Assembly (NCBI RefSeq): GCF_015142735.1
Contig: NZ_JACSPN010000027.1
Span: 17,520 to 52,338, forward strand
Direction: 5' to 3'
DNA length: 34,819 nt
Origin: Oerskovia douganii
Lineage (GTDB): Bacteria > Actinomycetota > Actinomycetes > Actinomycetales > Cellulomonadaceae
Below are positions 1 through 8,134 of this stretch, one piece after another; position 1 is the first letter of the stretch, and every line of letters begins with the position of its first letter. The notes under the pieces are model-generated. The model did no database searches and was not told the DNA's origin. It saw only the letters and a program-made list of their open reading frames with translations. The position numbers and the translations under genes are program-made.

Positions 1-2
1 GG

Positions 3-37
3 TCGTGCGCCGCGAGGATTCTCGCGCTGGCGCACGA
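3..37. terminator. Hairpin at left edge, possible terminator
   Basis: The nine bases at 3-11 (TCGTGCGCC) are exactly complementary to 29-37 (GGCGCACGA). Inside them GCGAG (12-16) pairs with CTCGC (21-25), leaving loop GATT and a 3-nt bulge at 26-28. No T-run follows, which is usual in this high-GC sequence. It lies about 100 nt beyond the stop of the minus-strand YceI gene, so it could end that transcript or one arriving from the left. I see no gene in 38-141. Confidence 0.45.
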
Positions 38-141
38 GGGCTCGGCGGCATCCGCCTCGCCCGCCGGGCTAGGGCGGGGCCGCGTGGGTCCGGGGCGCTC
101 CGCGCCGTCGGTCCGTGCTGCCCGCCGGTGGTGCGGGAGGC

Positions 142-693
142 TCAGGCCTGCTTGATGGCGGAGAGGTCGAGCGCGATCTTGATCTTGTCGCCGACGAGCA
201 CGCCGCCGGCCTCGAGGGCCACGTTCCAGGTCAGGCCGAACTCCTTGCGGGAGACCTCGGTCGTGGCCTCGAACCCGGCGCGCGAGTTGCCGTAGGCGTC
301 GACGGCGGTGCCCGTGAACTCGGTCTCGAGCTTGACCGGCTTGGTCACGCCGTTGATGGTCAGGTCGCCCTCGATGACGAAGTCGTCGTCGTCGGCCTCG
401 ACCGCGGTCGAGACGAAGTTCCAGGTCGGGTTCTTCTCGGCGTCCCAGAAGTCGGCCGACTGGAGGTGCCCGTCGCGCCCTGCGTCACCGGTGTTGACCG
501 ACTTGGCATCGATCGCCGCGACCACGTTGGACGACTCGACGTCGTCGCCGATGTTCACGGTGCCCTCGGCGATCGCGAGCGAGCCGCGAACCTTCGAGAT
601 GCCTGCGTGGCGGACCGTGAAGGTCGCCTGCGAGTGCGAGGGGTCGATCGTGTAGGTGCCTGCGGTCAGTCCGGCGGGAAGGGTCGTGGCCAT
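142..693 (-). CDS. YceI family protein (lipid-binding lipocalin-like fold)
   Basis: A 183-residue protein. YceI domains form a lipocalin-like barrel that binds long polyprenoid or amphiphilic lipids; the cellular role is usually unknown. The domain fills the protein: YTIDPSHSQATFTVRH near residues 14-29, a central LTINGVTKPV and a C-terminal VLVGDKIKI strand. There is no signal peptide or membrane segment, so it is predicted to be cytosolic, unlike the periplasmic E. coli YceI. The ATG at 691-693 is preceded by AGGAG at 7-nt spacing. An upstream in-frame ATG would add about 28 low-complexity residues and was not chosen. The gene is divergent from a MarR-type gene and shares an intergenic palindrome with it. 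A polyprenoid-binding role would suit the nearby menaquinone genes, but that link is speculation. Confidence 0.9.
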   Translation of the reverse strand: MATTLPAGLTAGTYTIDPSHSQATFTVRHAGISKVRGSLAIAEGTVNIGDDVESSNVVAAIDAKSVNTGDAGRDGHLQSADFWDAEKNPTWNFVSTAVEADDDDFVIEGDLTINGVTKPVKLETEFTGTAVDAYGNSRAGFEATTEVSRKEFGLTWNVALEAGGVLVGDKIKIALDLSAIKQA

Positions 694-750
694 GAGTGTC
701 TCCTGGATGTCGTGGTGCGTATGCGTCAGGCGCACCGTCGGCGCGCCACT

Positions 751-766
751 AGTTGAAGATTCAACT
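751..766. promoter_or_regulatory. Candidate MarR-type operator
   Basis: AGTTGAA-GA-TTCAACT is a perfect inverted repeat with 7-bp arms and a 2-bp spacer, in an AT-richer patch of the 159-nt gap between the divergent YceI and MarR genes. Size, symmetry and position fit a MarR-dimer site. That this MarR protein binds here is inference. Confidence 0.6.
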
Positions 767-852
767 TCATACGAACGCATCAACGCAAGCCCTCTTCCCT
801 CTATTCCCTGACGAGTGGCTCCCGTCGGGCGGATCGTTCCCCGGGTGGGAGA

Positions 853-1404
853 ATGGGAGGATTGTTCGGACGGCGGGGCGTGACGGATGAGGCGGAGATG
901 ACGGTTCAGCAGGACAGGTTCACGATCGCGGCGCAGGGCACGCCATGGCTCGACGACGCCCAGCAGCTCTCGTGGCGCCAGTACCTCGACGGGACGGCCC
1001 GCTTCGTCGAGGCCCTGAGCAGGGACCACGAGGAGCACTCCTCGCTCACGCTCGGCGAGTACGAGCTCCTCGTGCGGCTCTCCGAGGCCCGCGACCACAC
1101 CATGCGCATGTCGGCGCTCGCCGACGGCCTGGCCCGTTCGCGGTCCCGCGTCACCCACACCGTGCACCGCATGGAGCAGCGCGGCCTGGTGCGCCGGACC
1201 GCCGACGCGGACGACCGGCGCGGTGTGAACTGCGTCATGACCGACGCGGGCCACGCCGAGCTCGTGGCCTCCGCACCCGGGCACGTGACCGCGGTGCGTC
1301 GCCTCATGGTCGACGTCCTGACGCCCACGCAGCTGCAGAACCTCGGCGAGGCCATGGCGGCGATCGGGGAGGCCTGCCGGCTCGCGGACGAGCGCGACCA
1401 GTAG
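853..1404 (+). CDS. MarR family transcriptional regulator
   Basis: A winged-helix DNA-binding protein of up to 183 residues. The MarR core runs from about residue 36 (WLDDAQQLSWRQYLDGTAR, dimerisation helix) through LTLGEYELLVRL. The recognition helix is about 92-109 (LARSRSRVTHTVHRMEQR) and the wing about 111-126 carries the DDRRG signature. The C-terminal helices complete the dimer. The start is uncertain: ATG 853 has a weak GGGAG just upstream, and in-frame GTG 880 or ATG 898 would remove 9 or 15 poorly conserved residues. MarR proteins usually repress themselves and a neighbouring gene in response to a small ligand. The divergent YceI gene and the shared palindrome make YceI the likely target. 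The ligand cannot be read from the sequence. Confidence 0.88.
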   Translation: MGGLFGRRGVTDEAEMTVQQDRFTIAAQGTPWLDDAQQLSWRQYLDGTARFVEALSRDHEEHSSLTLGEYELLVRLSEARDHTMRMSALADGLARSRSRVTHTVHRMEQRGLVRRTADADDRRGVNCVMTDAGHAELVASAPGHVTAVRRLMVDVLTPTQLQNLGEAMAAIGEACRLADERDQ

Positions 1405-1505
1405 CCGGCGCCGGCCCCTGGCCGTCCGGCACCGGAGATTCCTGTGTCGGGGAGCACGCCGCCCCGGTGCACCGCGCGGCGCAGAACTTTGGGACACTGG
1501 TCCGC

Positions 1506-2195
1506 ATGGTCGCAACCACGGTCCACCTCATGCGTCACGGTGAAGTCTTCAACCCGGACGGCATCCTCTACGGTCGAATCCCCGGCTACCACCTCTCGGA
1601 GCTCGGGCACACGATGGCGCGCCGCGTCGCGGGGCACCTGTCGGGCAAGCCCGTCGAGGGCGCACCCGCGCTGCCCGACGACGTCGCCCCCGAGCCCTTC
1701 GACGTCGCCCTGGTCATCGCCTCCCCGCTGCAGCGGGCGCAGGAGACGGCGACGCCGGTGGCCGAGGCCTTCGGGCTGCCCCTCGGGACCGACGAGCGCC
1801 TCATCGAGGCAGGCAACCACTTCGAGGGGATGAAGTTCGGGGTGGGCGACGGCTCGCTGCGCCACCCCGGGCACTGGCCCTACCTGTGGAACCCCCTGCG
1901 TCCGTCCTGGGGCGAGCCCTACAAGCAGCAGGTCGCGCGCATGCACGCCGCGATCCACGACGCCCGGGCCCAGGCCGAGGGGCGCGAGGTCGTGCTCGTG
2001 AGCCACCAGCTCCCCATCTGGATCTCCCGCCTGGCGTTCGAGGGCAAGCGCCTGTGGCACGACCCGCGCAACCGTCAGTGCTCGCTCGCGTCGCTCACGT
2101 CGCTGCGCTTCGAGGGCGACCGCCTCGTCGGGATCCACTACACCGAGCCGGTCGCGGACCTGCTCCCGGGGGCGGCGAAGGTCTCGGGAGCGTGA
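1506..2195 (+). CDS. Histidine phosphatase superfamily protein
   Basis: A 229-residue phosphoglycerate-mutase-like enzyme. The catalytic motif RHGE is at residues 10-13 (phospho-acceptor His11). The second conserved arginine is in SPLQRAQET (Arg77), the acid is near Glu101, and the second histidine is His167 in LVSHQLPIW. Members hydrolyse or transfer phosphoryl groups on very varied substrates; the substrate here is unknown. The ATG lacks a ribosome-binding site. A weak hexamer GACACT (1493-1498) lies 7 nt before it, so a leaderless mRNA is possible. Only 52 nt separate it from resA on the same strand. As I recall, M. tuberculosis Rv0525 holds the same position before the cytochrome c maturation genes, which suggests a conserved though unexplained link. 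Confidence 0.88.
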   Translation: MVATTVHLMRHGEVFNPDGILYGRIPGYHLSELGHTMARRVAGHLSGKPVEGAPALPDDVAPEPFDVALVIASPLQRAQETATPVAEAFGLPLGTDERLIEAGNHFEGMKFGVGDGSLRHPGHWPYLWNPLRPSWGEPYKQQVARMHAAIHDARAQAEGREVVLVSHQLPIWISRLAFEGKRLWHDPRNRQCSLASLTSLRFEGDRLVGIHYTEPVADLLPGAAKVSGA

Positions 2196-2247
2196 CCCGC
2201 CAGGTCCTTCCCAGGTTGTGCCCAGGCACGTGGGAGAAAGTTCTGCC

Positions 2248-2892
2248 ATGATCCACCCCTTCCGTGCCCGGGACGGTCGCGCGCTCGCCCACGGGCGCCG
2301 GTCCGCCGGCACGCTCACCCTCGGTACCGCCGCCCTCGTCGCGCTCGGCCTGGTCCTCACCGGCTGCTCCCAGGAGTCCGGGGCCACGAGCCCCGACGAC
2401 GTCGTGGGGCAGGGCTACGTCTCGGGCGACGGCTCGGTCAAGACCTGGGAGGTCTCCGACCGCGACGAGCCCGTCGCGCTGACGGGCACCGACTTCGAGG
2501 GCGGCGCGGTCGACACGACCGAGTGGCTGGGCGACGTGGTCGTCATCAACACCTGGTACGCGTCGTGCGCGCCCTGCCGCGCCGAGGCGCCGGACCTGGT
2601 CGCGCTCGCCAACGACCGTGGCCCCGAGGGCGTGCACGTGCTCGGCATCAACAGCACCGACGACGCGGGCGCCGCGCTCGCGTTCGAGCGCACCTTCGAG
2701 GTGCCCTACCCCTCGATCGAGGACACGCGCGGCGAGGCCATCGCTGCGCTCGAGGGCTCGGTCCCGCTGCAGGCCGTCCCGACGACCGTCGTGCTCGACC
2801 GCGAGGGCCGCGTCGCCGCGCGCGTCATCGGGCGTGCCGAGGGCTCGACGCTCGGTGCCATCGTCGACGACCTGCTCGCCGAGAGCGCCTGA
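2248..2892 (+). CDS. resA: ResA-like thiol-disulfide oxidoreductase lipoprotein
   Basis: A 214-residue thioredoxin-fold lipoprotein. The N-terminus has arginines, a hydrophobic stretch (about 22-38) and a lipobox ending LVLTGC (Cys40), so the mature protein should be anchored to the outer face of the membrane. The active site is WYASCAPC with Cys107 and Cys110. The cis-proline loop is VPTT in the C-terminal half. ResA-type proteins reduce the haem-binding cysteines of apocytochrome c before haem attachment. ATG 2248 was chosen because GGGAGAA sits at a good distance; an upstream GTG (2218) would add ten residues before the signal. Three nucleotides separate its stop from ccdA, which would supply its electrons. 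A generic TlpA-like role is the alternative. Confidence 0.9.
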   Translation: MIHPFRARDGRALAHGRRSAGTLTLGTAALVALGLVLTGCSQESGATSPDDVVGQGYVSGDGSVKTWEVSDRDEPVALTGTDFEGGAVDTTEWLGDVVVINTWYASCAPCRAEAPDLVALANDRGPEGVHVLGINSTDDAGAALAFERTFEVPYPSIEDTRGEAIAALEGSVPLQAVPTTVVLDREGRVAARVIGRAEGSTLGAIVDDLLAESA

Positions 2893-2895
2893 CGC

Positions 2896-3726
2896 ATGGG
2901 TCCCCTCGTGCTCGCCGGTGACCTCGGCTTCACCTTCGCCGCGACGGTGTGGAGCGGCTCGATGCTGCTCGCCGTCCCTGTGGCGATCCTCGCGGGGCTC
3001 GTGTCGTTCGCCTCGCCCTGCGTCCTGCCCCTCGTCCCCGGCTACGTCGGGTACGTGAGCGGGCTGGCGGCGGCGAACGCCGGCGCGACCGGGGTGCAGC
3101 GGTCGGGCGGCAGCGGCAGCACGGCGGTGCGGACCGCGCGGGCACCGGGCCGGTGGCGGGTCGCGGCGGGCGTCGGGCTCTTCGTGGCCGGCTTCACGCT
3201 CGTCTTCGTCCTGCTCATGGTCGCCGCCGGGGCCGTCGGCGTGCACGTCAAGCACTGGGAGGACGTCATCACGCGGGTCATCGGGGTCTTCGTGATCCTC
3301 ATGGGCTTCGCGTTCATGGGCGCGATGCCCTTCCTCCAGCGGGACCGTCGCCTGCACCTGAGCCCCACCGCGGGAATCTGGGGTGCACCGCTCCTGGGCA
3401 TCGTGTTCGGCCTGGGCTGGGCGCCCTGCATCGGCCCGACGCTCACGGCGGTCATGGCGCTGTCCCTCGAGGAGGCCACCGCGGGTCGCGGGGCGATCCT
3501 GGGCATCGCCTACAGCCTGGGCCTCGGCATCCCGTTCCTGCTCATCGGGATCGGCCTGGAGCGGTCCAAGAAGGCCGTGGCCTTCCTCCGTCGTCACCGG
3601 GTCGCGATCATGCGCATCGGCGGCGGCATGCTCATCGTCATCGGTCTCGCCCTCGTGACCGGCGTCTGGGGCACCTGGACCTCCCGCCTCGGCGGGCTCA
3701 TCACGGGCTTCGAGCCGGTGATCTGA
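2896..3726 (+). CDS. ccdA: Cytochrome c biogenesis protein CcdA (thiol-reductant transporter)
   Basis: A 276-residue multi-spanning protein of the CcdA/DsbD family. It passes electrons from cytoplasmic thioredoxin across the membrane to outward-facing thioredoxin-like proteins such as ResA. The redox pair is visible as Cys42 in SFASPCVLPLVPGY and Cys178 in LGWAPCIGPTL, in equivalent helices of the two inverted halves. About six membrane segments are apparent. A glycine- and serine-rich loop (about 60-88) separates the first helix from the second, longer than in minimal CcdA proteins. The stop codon overlaps the start of resB by one base, which indicates translational coupling. Confidence 0.94.
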   Translation: MGPLVLAGDLGFTFAATVWSGSMLLAVPVAILAGLVSFASPCVLPLVPGYVGYVSGLAAANAGATGVQRSGGSGSTAVRTARAPGRWRVAAGVGLFVAGFTLVFVLLMVAAGAVGVHVKHWEDVITRVIGVFVILMGFAFMGAMPFLQRDRRLHLSPTAGIWGAPLLGIVFGLGWAPCIGPTLTAVMALSLEEATAGRGAILGIAYSLGLGIPFLLIGIGLERSKKAVAFLRRHRVAIMRIGGGMLIVIGLALVTGVWGTWTSRLGGLITGFEPVI

Positions 3727-5627
3727 TGAGCGACAAGGACCTCTACCGCCCCGAGGGCATCGACGACGCGTTCAGCCACCCCGAGCCCGAGGCGGGCCCG
3801 GCCGAGGGCGAGACGGCCCGCCCGGCGGGAGCGGCGCCGTCGGGCCGGGAGGCACCGACCCCGCACGGGACCGCTCCCGACGCGGGCGACGCCGCACGCA
3901 CCGGCGGCGCCGGGCAGCCTCAGCTCCCCGCGCTCGGCCTGCAGGGCAGCCTGCGCTGGGTGTGGCGCCAGGTGACGAGCATGCGCGTCGCGCTCATGCT
4001 GCTCATGCTGCTCGCCGTCGCGGCCGTCCCCGGCTCGGTGCTGCCCCAGCGCCCGCAGGACCCCGCGGCGGTGCTCACCTACCTGCAGGACAACCCCGGC
4101 ACGGGGGAGTGGCTCGACCGGTTCGGCTTCTTCGACGTCTACGCGTCGCCGTGGTTCTCCGCGATCTACATCCTGCTGTTCGTCTCGCTCGTGGGCTGCA
4201 TCCTGCCCCGCACCAAGGCGCACCTGCAGGCCGTGCGCAACCGGCCTCCGCGCACCCCGCGCCGCTTCGACCGCTTCCCCGCGAAGGCCGAGACCACGAG
4301 CACCGCGACCCCCGACGAGGTCGTGGAGGCCGCCGCCAAGCACCTGCGGGGAAGCGTGCGCTGGCTGCCGACGTTCCGCGTCGACGTCGGGACCGAGCCC
4401 GCCGACCCGGCCCGGGGGCTGCCCGAGCGCCGCACCGTCGCGGCCGAGCGCGGCTACCTGCGCGAGACCGGCAACCTCGTCTTCCACCTGTCGCTGCTCG
4501 GCCTCCTCGTGGCGGTCGCCACGGGCCAGCTCCTGCACTTCCGCGGCCAGGCGATCATCACGGAGGGGCGCGGCTTCGCGAACGCGGTCGTCGACTACGA
4601 CACGTTCGAGAACGGGTCGCTGTTCAGCCCGTCCTCGCTCGTGCCGTTCTCCATGACCCTCGACTCGTTCGACGCGCAGTTCGCGATGGACGCCGTCGCG
4701 TTCGCGCAGTCGCGCGACTTCACGGCCAACGTCACGGTCCGCAACCCCGACGGCACGTCCGAGCAGGAGCAGATCAAGGTCAACCACCCCATCGTCGCGG
4801 GCGGCGCCAAGATCTACCTCCAGGGCAACGGCTACGCGCCCGAGATCACGATCCACGACGCCGAGGGCCAGGTCGCGTTCGCGGGCCGCGTCCCGTTCCT
4901 GCCCGAGGACACCCTCTACACCTCGCGCGGGGTCGTGAAGGTCCCCGACACCTCGCCCGGCCTCGACCAGATCGGCCTGGTCGGGTACTTCCTGCCCACG
5001 GCCGAGATCGACGAGGTGGGCGCGCGCTCGACCTTCCCGCAACCGATCAACCCCCTGCTGGTGCTCGAGGTCTACCGGGGCGACCTGGGGCTCGACGAGG
5101 GGATGCCGCAGAACGTGTACCGCCTGAACACGGACACGCTCACGCCCTCGCTCGACGAGGACGGCGAACGCGTCCGGGTCCTCGTGGCCCCCGGCGAGAC
5201 GGTCGACCTCCCCGACGGGCTGGGCACCATCACGTTCGCCGCGGGCGACGTCCCGCGCTACGTCGCGCTCGACCTGCGCCACGACCCGGCGCTCGTCTGG
5301 ATCCTCGTGTTCGCGCTCGGGGCGCTCGGCGGCCTGGCCGTCTCGCTCTTCACGCCGCGCCGCCGCGTGTGGCTGCGGGTCTGGAGCGAGGAGTCGCCCG
5401 ACGGCGGAGCGTCGCCCCGGCGTACCGTCGTCAGTGTCGCGGGACTCGCCCGCGGCGACGACGCCGGGCTCCAGGGCGAGGTGGACCGCGTCGTCGAGTC
5501 CCTGCCCGGGACCCCGCCCACGGCCGAACCGCCCGCCGGGCCTCCTGCCCGGCCGCGCAGCACCCCGTCCTCCCCCCGCACCGACGGTCGGGCTCGCGCC
5601 GACCGACCACGAAAGGCTGACCGATGA
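3726..5627 (+). CDS. resB: Cytochrome c biogenesis protein ResB (Ccs1)
   Basis: A 633-residue membrane protein and one half of the System II haem-delivery and ligation complex with CcsB. The first 75 or so residues are acidic and Pro/Ala/Gly-rich, probably disordered and cytoplasmic. Membrane segments are near 87-105 (MRVALMLLMLLAVAAVPGSV), 143-160 and 250-275 (GNLVFHLSLLGLLVAVATG). A large extracytoplasmic domain follows, then a last helix (LVWILVFALGALGGLAVSLF) and a Pro/Arg-rich tail. This is the usual ResB topology. ATG 3726 overlaps the ccdA stop. The end overlaps the ccsB start in an ATGA arrangement. The long N-terminal tail is the main lineage-specific addition. Confidence 0.93.
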   Translation: MSDKDLYRPEGIDDAFSHPEPEAGPAEGETARPAGAAPSGREAPTPHGTAPDAGDAARTGGAGQPQLPALGLQGSLRWVWRQVTSMRVALMLLMLLAVAAVPGSVLPQRPQDPAAVLTYLQDNPGTGEWLDRFGFFDVYASPWFSAIYILLFVSLVGCILPRTKAHLQAVRNRPPRTPRRFDRFPAKAETTSTATPDEVVEAAAKHLRGSVRWLPTFRVDVGTEPADPARGLPERRTVAAERGYLRETGNLVFHLSLLGLLVAVATGQLLHFRGQAIITEGRGFANAVVDYDTFENGSLFSPSSLVPFSMTLDSFDAQFAMDAVAFAQSRDFTANVTVRNPDGTSEQEQIKVNHPIVAGGAKIYLQGNGYAPEITIHDAEGQVAFAGRVPFLPEDTLYTSRGVVKVPDTSPGLDQIGLVGYFLPTAEIDEVGARSTFPQPINPLLVLEVYRGDLGLDEGMPQNVYRLNTDTLTPSLDEDGERVRVLVAPGETVDLPDGLGTITFAAGDVPRYVALDLRHDPALVWILVFALGALGGLAVSLFTPRRRVWLRVWSEESPDGGASPRRTVVSVAGLARGDDAGLQGEVDRVVESLPGTPPTAEPPAGPPARPRSTPSSPRTDGRARADRPRKADR

Positions 5628-6592
5628 CCGTTGCCGACCTGAGCTCCGACCTGGTGTGGGCGGCTGCGACCGCCCTCACGGTCGCGTTCGTCGCGTTCGC
5701 GATCGACCTGTCCCGGCTGGGGGCCAAGGTGCCCGAGCCGGAGGTCGTGACCGACGCGATCTCCGACGCCGACGCCGACGCCCCGGTCGCCGTGGCCGTG
5801 GCCACCCCCGACAGGCCGGCGTCGCGCAAGGCCGCGGGCATCGGCATCTCGACGGGCTGGTTGGGGACGATCCTGCTGCTCGCGGCGATCGTGACCCGCG
5901 GCATCGCCGCAGGGAGGGCTCCCTGGGCCAACATGTACGAGTTCACGCTCGTCGGGGCGTTCGTCGCGATGGCGGTGTTCCTCGGCGTGAGCCTGCGCCG
6001 CGACGTGCGGTTCCTCGGGGCGTTCGTGACAGGGCTCGCGGTGCTGTTCCTCGTGGTCGCGCAGAACTCGTTCTTCCTCGCCGCCACGGGCGTCCAGCCC
6101 GCGCTGCAGTCCTACTGGCTCGTGATCCACGTGGGCGTCGCGATCATCGCCACGGGCATCTTCACGGTCGCGTTCGTCCTGTCCCTGATCCAGCTCCTGC
6201 GCGACTCGCGCGAGACCGGCAACGGCTTCCTGGGGCACCCGGCCTGGCGCTGGCTCGACACGACGCCCCGCCCCGGCCAGCTCGAGGCCCTGAGCTTCCG
6301 GCTCAACGCGGTCGCGTTCGTGCTGTGGACGTTCACGATCATCGGCGGCGCGATCTGGGCCGAGCATGCCTGGGGCCGCTACTGGGGCTGGGACCCCAAG
6401 GAGGTCTGGAGCTTCGTCGTCTGGGTCGTGTACGCGGCGTACCTGCACGCACGCACCACGCGCGGCTGGTCCGGGCGCCGGGCCGCGTACTTCGTGCTCG
6501 TCGGCTACGCGTGCGTCCTGTTCAACTTCACCGGCGTCAACCTGATCTTCAACGGCAAGCACTCGTACTCGGGCATCACGACGCAGGAGTGA
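5624..6592 (+). CDS. ccsB: Cytochrome c synthase subunit CcsB (ResC/CcsA, haem-handling protein)
   Basis: A 322-residue multi-spanning protein of the CcmC/CcmF/CcsA superfamily that presents haem to apocytochrome c outside the cell. The tryptophan-rich haem-binding motif is at 250-262 (WGRYWGWDPKEVW). Conserved histidines that could ligand haem are His169 (WLVIHVG), His275 (YLHART) and His313 near the C-terminus. About eight hydrophobic helices can be seen. Residues 38-68 form an acidic, alanine-rich insert between the first two helices. The start overlaps the resB stop, so ResB and CcsB should be made in coupled amounts. A strong hairpin follows about 35 nt after the stop and ends the operon. 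Confidence 0.94.
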   Translation: MTVADLSSDLVWAAATALTVAFVAFAIDLSRLGAKVPEPEVVTDAISDADADAPVAVAVATPDRPASRKAAGIGISTGWLGTILLLAAIVTRGIAAGRAPWANMYEFTLVGAFVAMAVFLGVSLRRDVRFLGAFVTGLAVLFLVVAQNSFFLAATGVQPALQSYWLVIHVGVAIIATGIFTVAFVLSLIQLLRDSRETGNGFLGHPAWRWLDTTPRPGQLEALSFRLNAVAFVLWTFTIIGGAIWAEHAWGRYWGWDPKEVWSFVVWVVYAAYLHARTTRGWSGRRAAYFVLVGYACVLFNFTGVNLIFNGKHSYSGITTQE

Positions 6593-6626
6593 CCTGGAGC
6601 GGTCCAGCCGCCGCTCCCGCCCAGCC

Positions 6627-6663
6627 CCGGAGGGGCCGTCCGCTCGACGGACGGCCCCTCCGG
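6627..6663 (+). terminator. Strong terminator hairpin after ccsB
   Basis: A perfect 16-bp stem: 6627-6642 (CCGGAGGGGCCGTCCG) pairs with 6648-6663 around the loop CTCGA. There is no T-tract, as is common in high-GC actinobacteria. It closes the resA-ccdA-resB-ccsB unit. Confidence 0.75.
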
Positions 6664-6770
6664 CGCGTCCGCGACCGGACGCGCCCCGTGGCGCTGGGTA
6701 CGTGCCAGGTGGCGCGCGACGCGATGCGTCCGACGACGGCGAGATCCCCGGCGCGGGATCCCGGTGCACC

Positions 6771-6776
6771 TAGGCT
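6771..6776 (+). promoter_or_regulatory. -10 element of the LCP gene
   Basis: TAGGCT lies 8 nt before GTG 6785. A transcript starting near 6783-6785 would either be leaderless from that GTG or have a leader of about 28 nt carrying the GGGGGA site before ATG 6812. No -35 is recognisable. Confidence 0.45.
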
Positions 6777-6811
6777 CTGCCCTCGTGACCGACGCGCGAG
6801 GGGGAAGCAGG

Positions 6812-8089
6812 ATGTTCGAGACGGAGGACGGGGGTCAGGGCACGGACGGGCCGGAGGGCGGGAAGGGGGTGCGTCACGTCCGGTCGCGGCGCGAGCACCG
6901 GGTGCTGCGTTCCGTCGCGCTCGTCACGACCGCCGTCGTCGCCTTCGGTGCCTCGGGCGCGACGGCGCTCGTCGTGAGGTCCCTGTCCAACGTGGAGCAC
7001 GTCGACAACAGGGCGCTGGTGGCGCCCGAGGCAGACCGGCCGCCGGTCGCGATCCCGGACCCCGAGGACCCGCTCGCGGGGCTGCCCGTGAACCTGGTCC
7101 TCATCGGGTCCGACGACCGGTCGGGGGTCAACGAGGCGATCGGCGGGGCCGAGGCCGGCATGCGCTCGGACACCACCATCCTCCTGCACGTCGCGGCGGA
7201 CCGTTCCCGGGTCGAGCTCGTCTCGATCCCGCGCGACCTCATGGTCCCGATCCCCTCGTGCACCGTCACGGGCGGCGGGACGACGCGGGCGGCGACGCGC
7301 ACGATGTTCAACGAGGCCTTCTCGAAGGGCTGGATCGGGGGCAAGGACCTCGCCTCGGCGGCGACCTGCACGCAGATGACGGTCGAGCAGGTCTCGGGCG
7401 TCCGCACGGACGGGTTCGCCGTCGTGGACTTCGCGGGCTTCCAGGCCATGGTCGACGCGCTCGAGGGGGTCCCGATGTGCATCCCGGAGGACATGCGGGA
7501 CGAGGACGCGAACCTCGACCTCCGCGCCGGGACGCAGACCCTGACGGGCGCCCAGGCGCTCTCGCTCGCCCGCGCCCGGCACGAGCTGAGCGACGGGAGC
7601 GACACCTACCGCATGGGGCGGCAGCAGGCCCTGCTCGCCGCCATGACCCGGTCGATCCTGACCAAGAACCTCCTGACCGACCTGCCGAGCCTGGTCAGGT
7701 TCCTCGATGCCGCGACCAGCTCGCTGTCGATCAGCGGGGGCGTCGACCTCGAGGGGCTCGCCTTCTCGCTGCGGTCGGTGAGGACGGAGTCCGTGACGTT
7801 CCTGACGATCCCGTCGGGACCCATGCCGTCCGACCCGGCGCGTGTCGTCCTGTCCCCGGCCGCGGCCGACGTGTGGGCGAGGATCGGGGCGGACGAGCCC
7901 GTGGTCCCGGCGAAGCCGGCCGTGACGCCCGAGGTGCCCGTGGCACCCGAGGTGCCCGGCCCGCAGGTCGGTGCCGACGGGCCCGCTCCGCCCACCGCGA
8001 CCACCGACGAGCCCGCCGTGGTCGACCCGCTGGCCGACCGCAGGCCCGGCCAGGCGATCACCTCGGCGGACGCGAAGGCGGCGTGCTGA
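6812..8089 (+). CDS. LCP (LytR-CpsA-Psr) family cell-wall glycopolymer ligase
   Basis: A 425-residue type II membrane protein. A charged cytoplasmic N-terminus precedes one membrane helix (about 33-55); the catalytic LCP domain is outside. Family motifs: LVLIGSDDR (about 96-103), MRSDTTILLHV (about 117-127), VSIPRDLMVPIP (about 137-148), and DTYRMGRQQALL with its conserved Arg-x-x-Gln block near 270. LCP enzymes transfer polyprenyl-linked glycopolymers such as teichoic acid or arabinogalactan to peptidoglycan. The tail after about 365 is Pro/Val-rich and probably disordered. ATG 6812 has a good GGGGGA site; GTG 6785 (nine more residues) is the alternative because a -10 hexamer sits 8 nt before it. 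The acceptor or donor polymer cannot be told. Confidence 0.92.
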   Translation: MFETEDGGQGTDGPEGGKGVRHVRSRREHRVLRSVALVTTAVVAFGASGATALVVRSLSNVEHVDNRALVAPEADRPPVAIPDPEDPLAGLPVNLVLIGSDDRSGVNEAIGGAEAGMRSDTTILLHVAADRSRVELVSIPRDLMVPIPSCTVTGGGTTRAATRTMFNEAFSKGWIGGKDLASAATCTQMTVEQVSGVRTDGFAVVDFAGFQAMVDALEGVPMCIPEDMRDEDANLDLRAGTQTLTGAQALSLARARHELSDGSDTYRMGRQQALLAAMTRSILTKNLLTDLPSLVRFLDAATSSLSISGGVDLEGLAFSLRSVRTESVTFLTIPSGPMPSDPARVVLSPAAADVWARIGADEPVVPAKPAVTPEVPVAPEVPGPQVGADGPAPPTATTDEPAVVDPLADRRPGQAITSADAKAAC

Positions 8090-8092
8090 GGG

Positions 8093-8110
8093 CGCCTGCC
8101 GCGGCAGGCG
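8093..8110. terminator. Palindromic hairpin between convergent genes
   Basis: CGCCTGCCGCGGCAGGCG is a perfect 18-nt palindrome that folds as a 7-bp stem with loop CGCG. It starts 3 nt after the LCP stop and faces the end of the minus-strand gene, so it probably terminates transcription, perhaps from both sides. Confidence 0.5.
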
Positions 8111-8134
8111 GGTAGCCCGGAGGGCCCTGGGGCC

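Noticed and set aside
945-1505. A 187-codon N-terminal extension of the histidine phosphatase, in frame upstream.
   Set aside because: It overlaps the MarR coding region in another frame and is Arg/Ala-rich noise. The conserved phosphatase fold begins at ATG 1506.
694-1515. A longer YceI reading frame extending over the MarR gene.
   Set aside because: It is antisense to the MarR gene, and ATG 691-693 has a good ribosome-binding site and begins the domain.
8093-8110. Considered as a protein-binding operator because it is a perfect palindrome.
   Set aside because: It lies between convergent gene ends, where no promoter is expected, so a terminator is the simpler reading.
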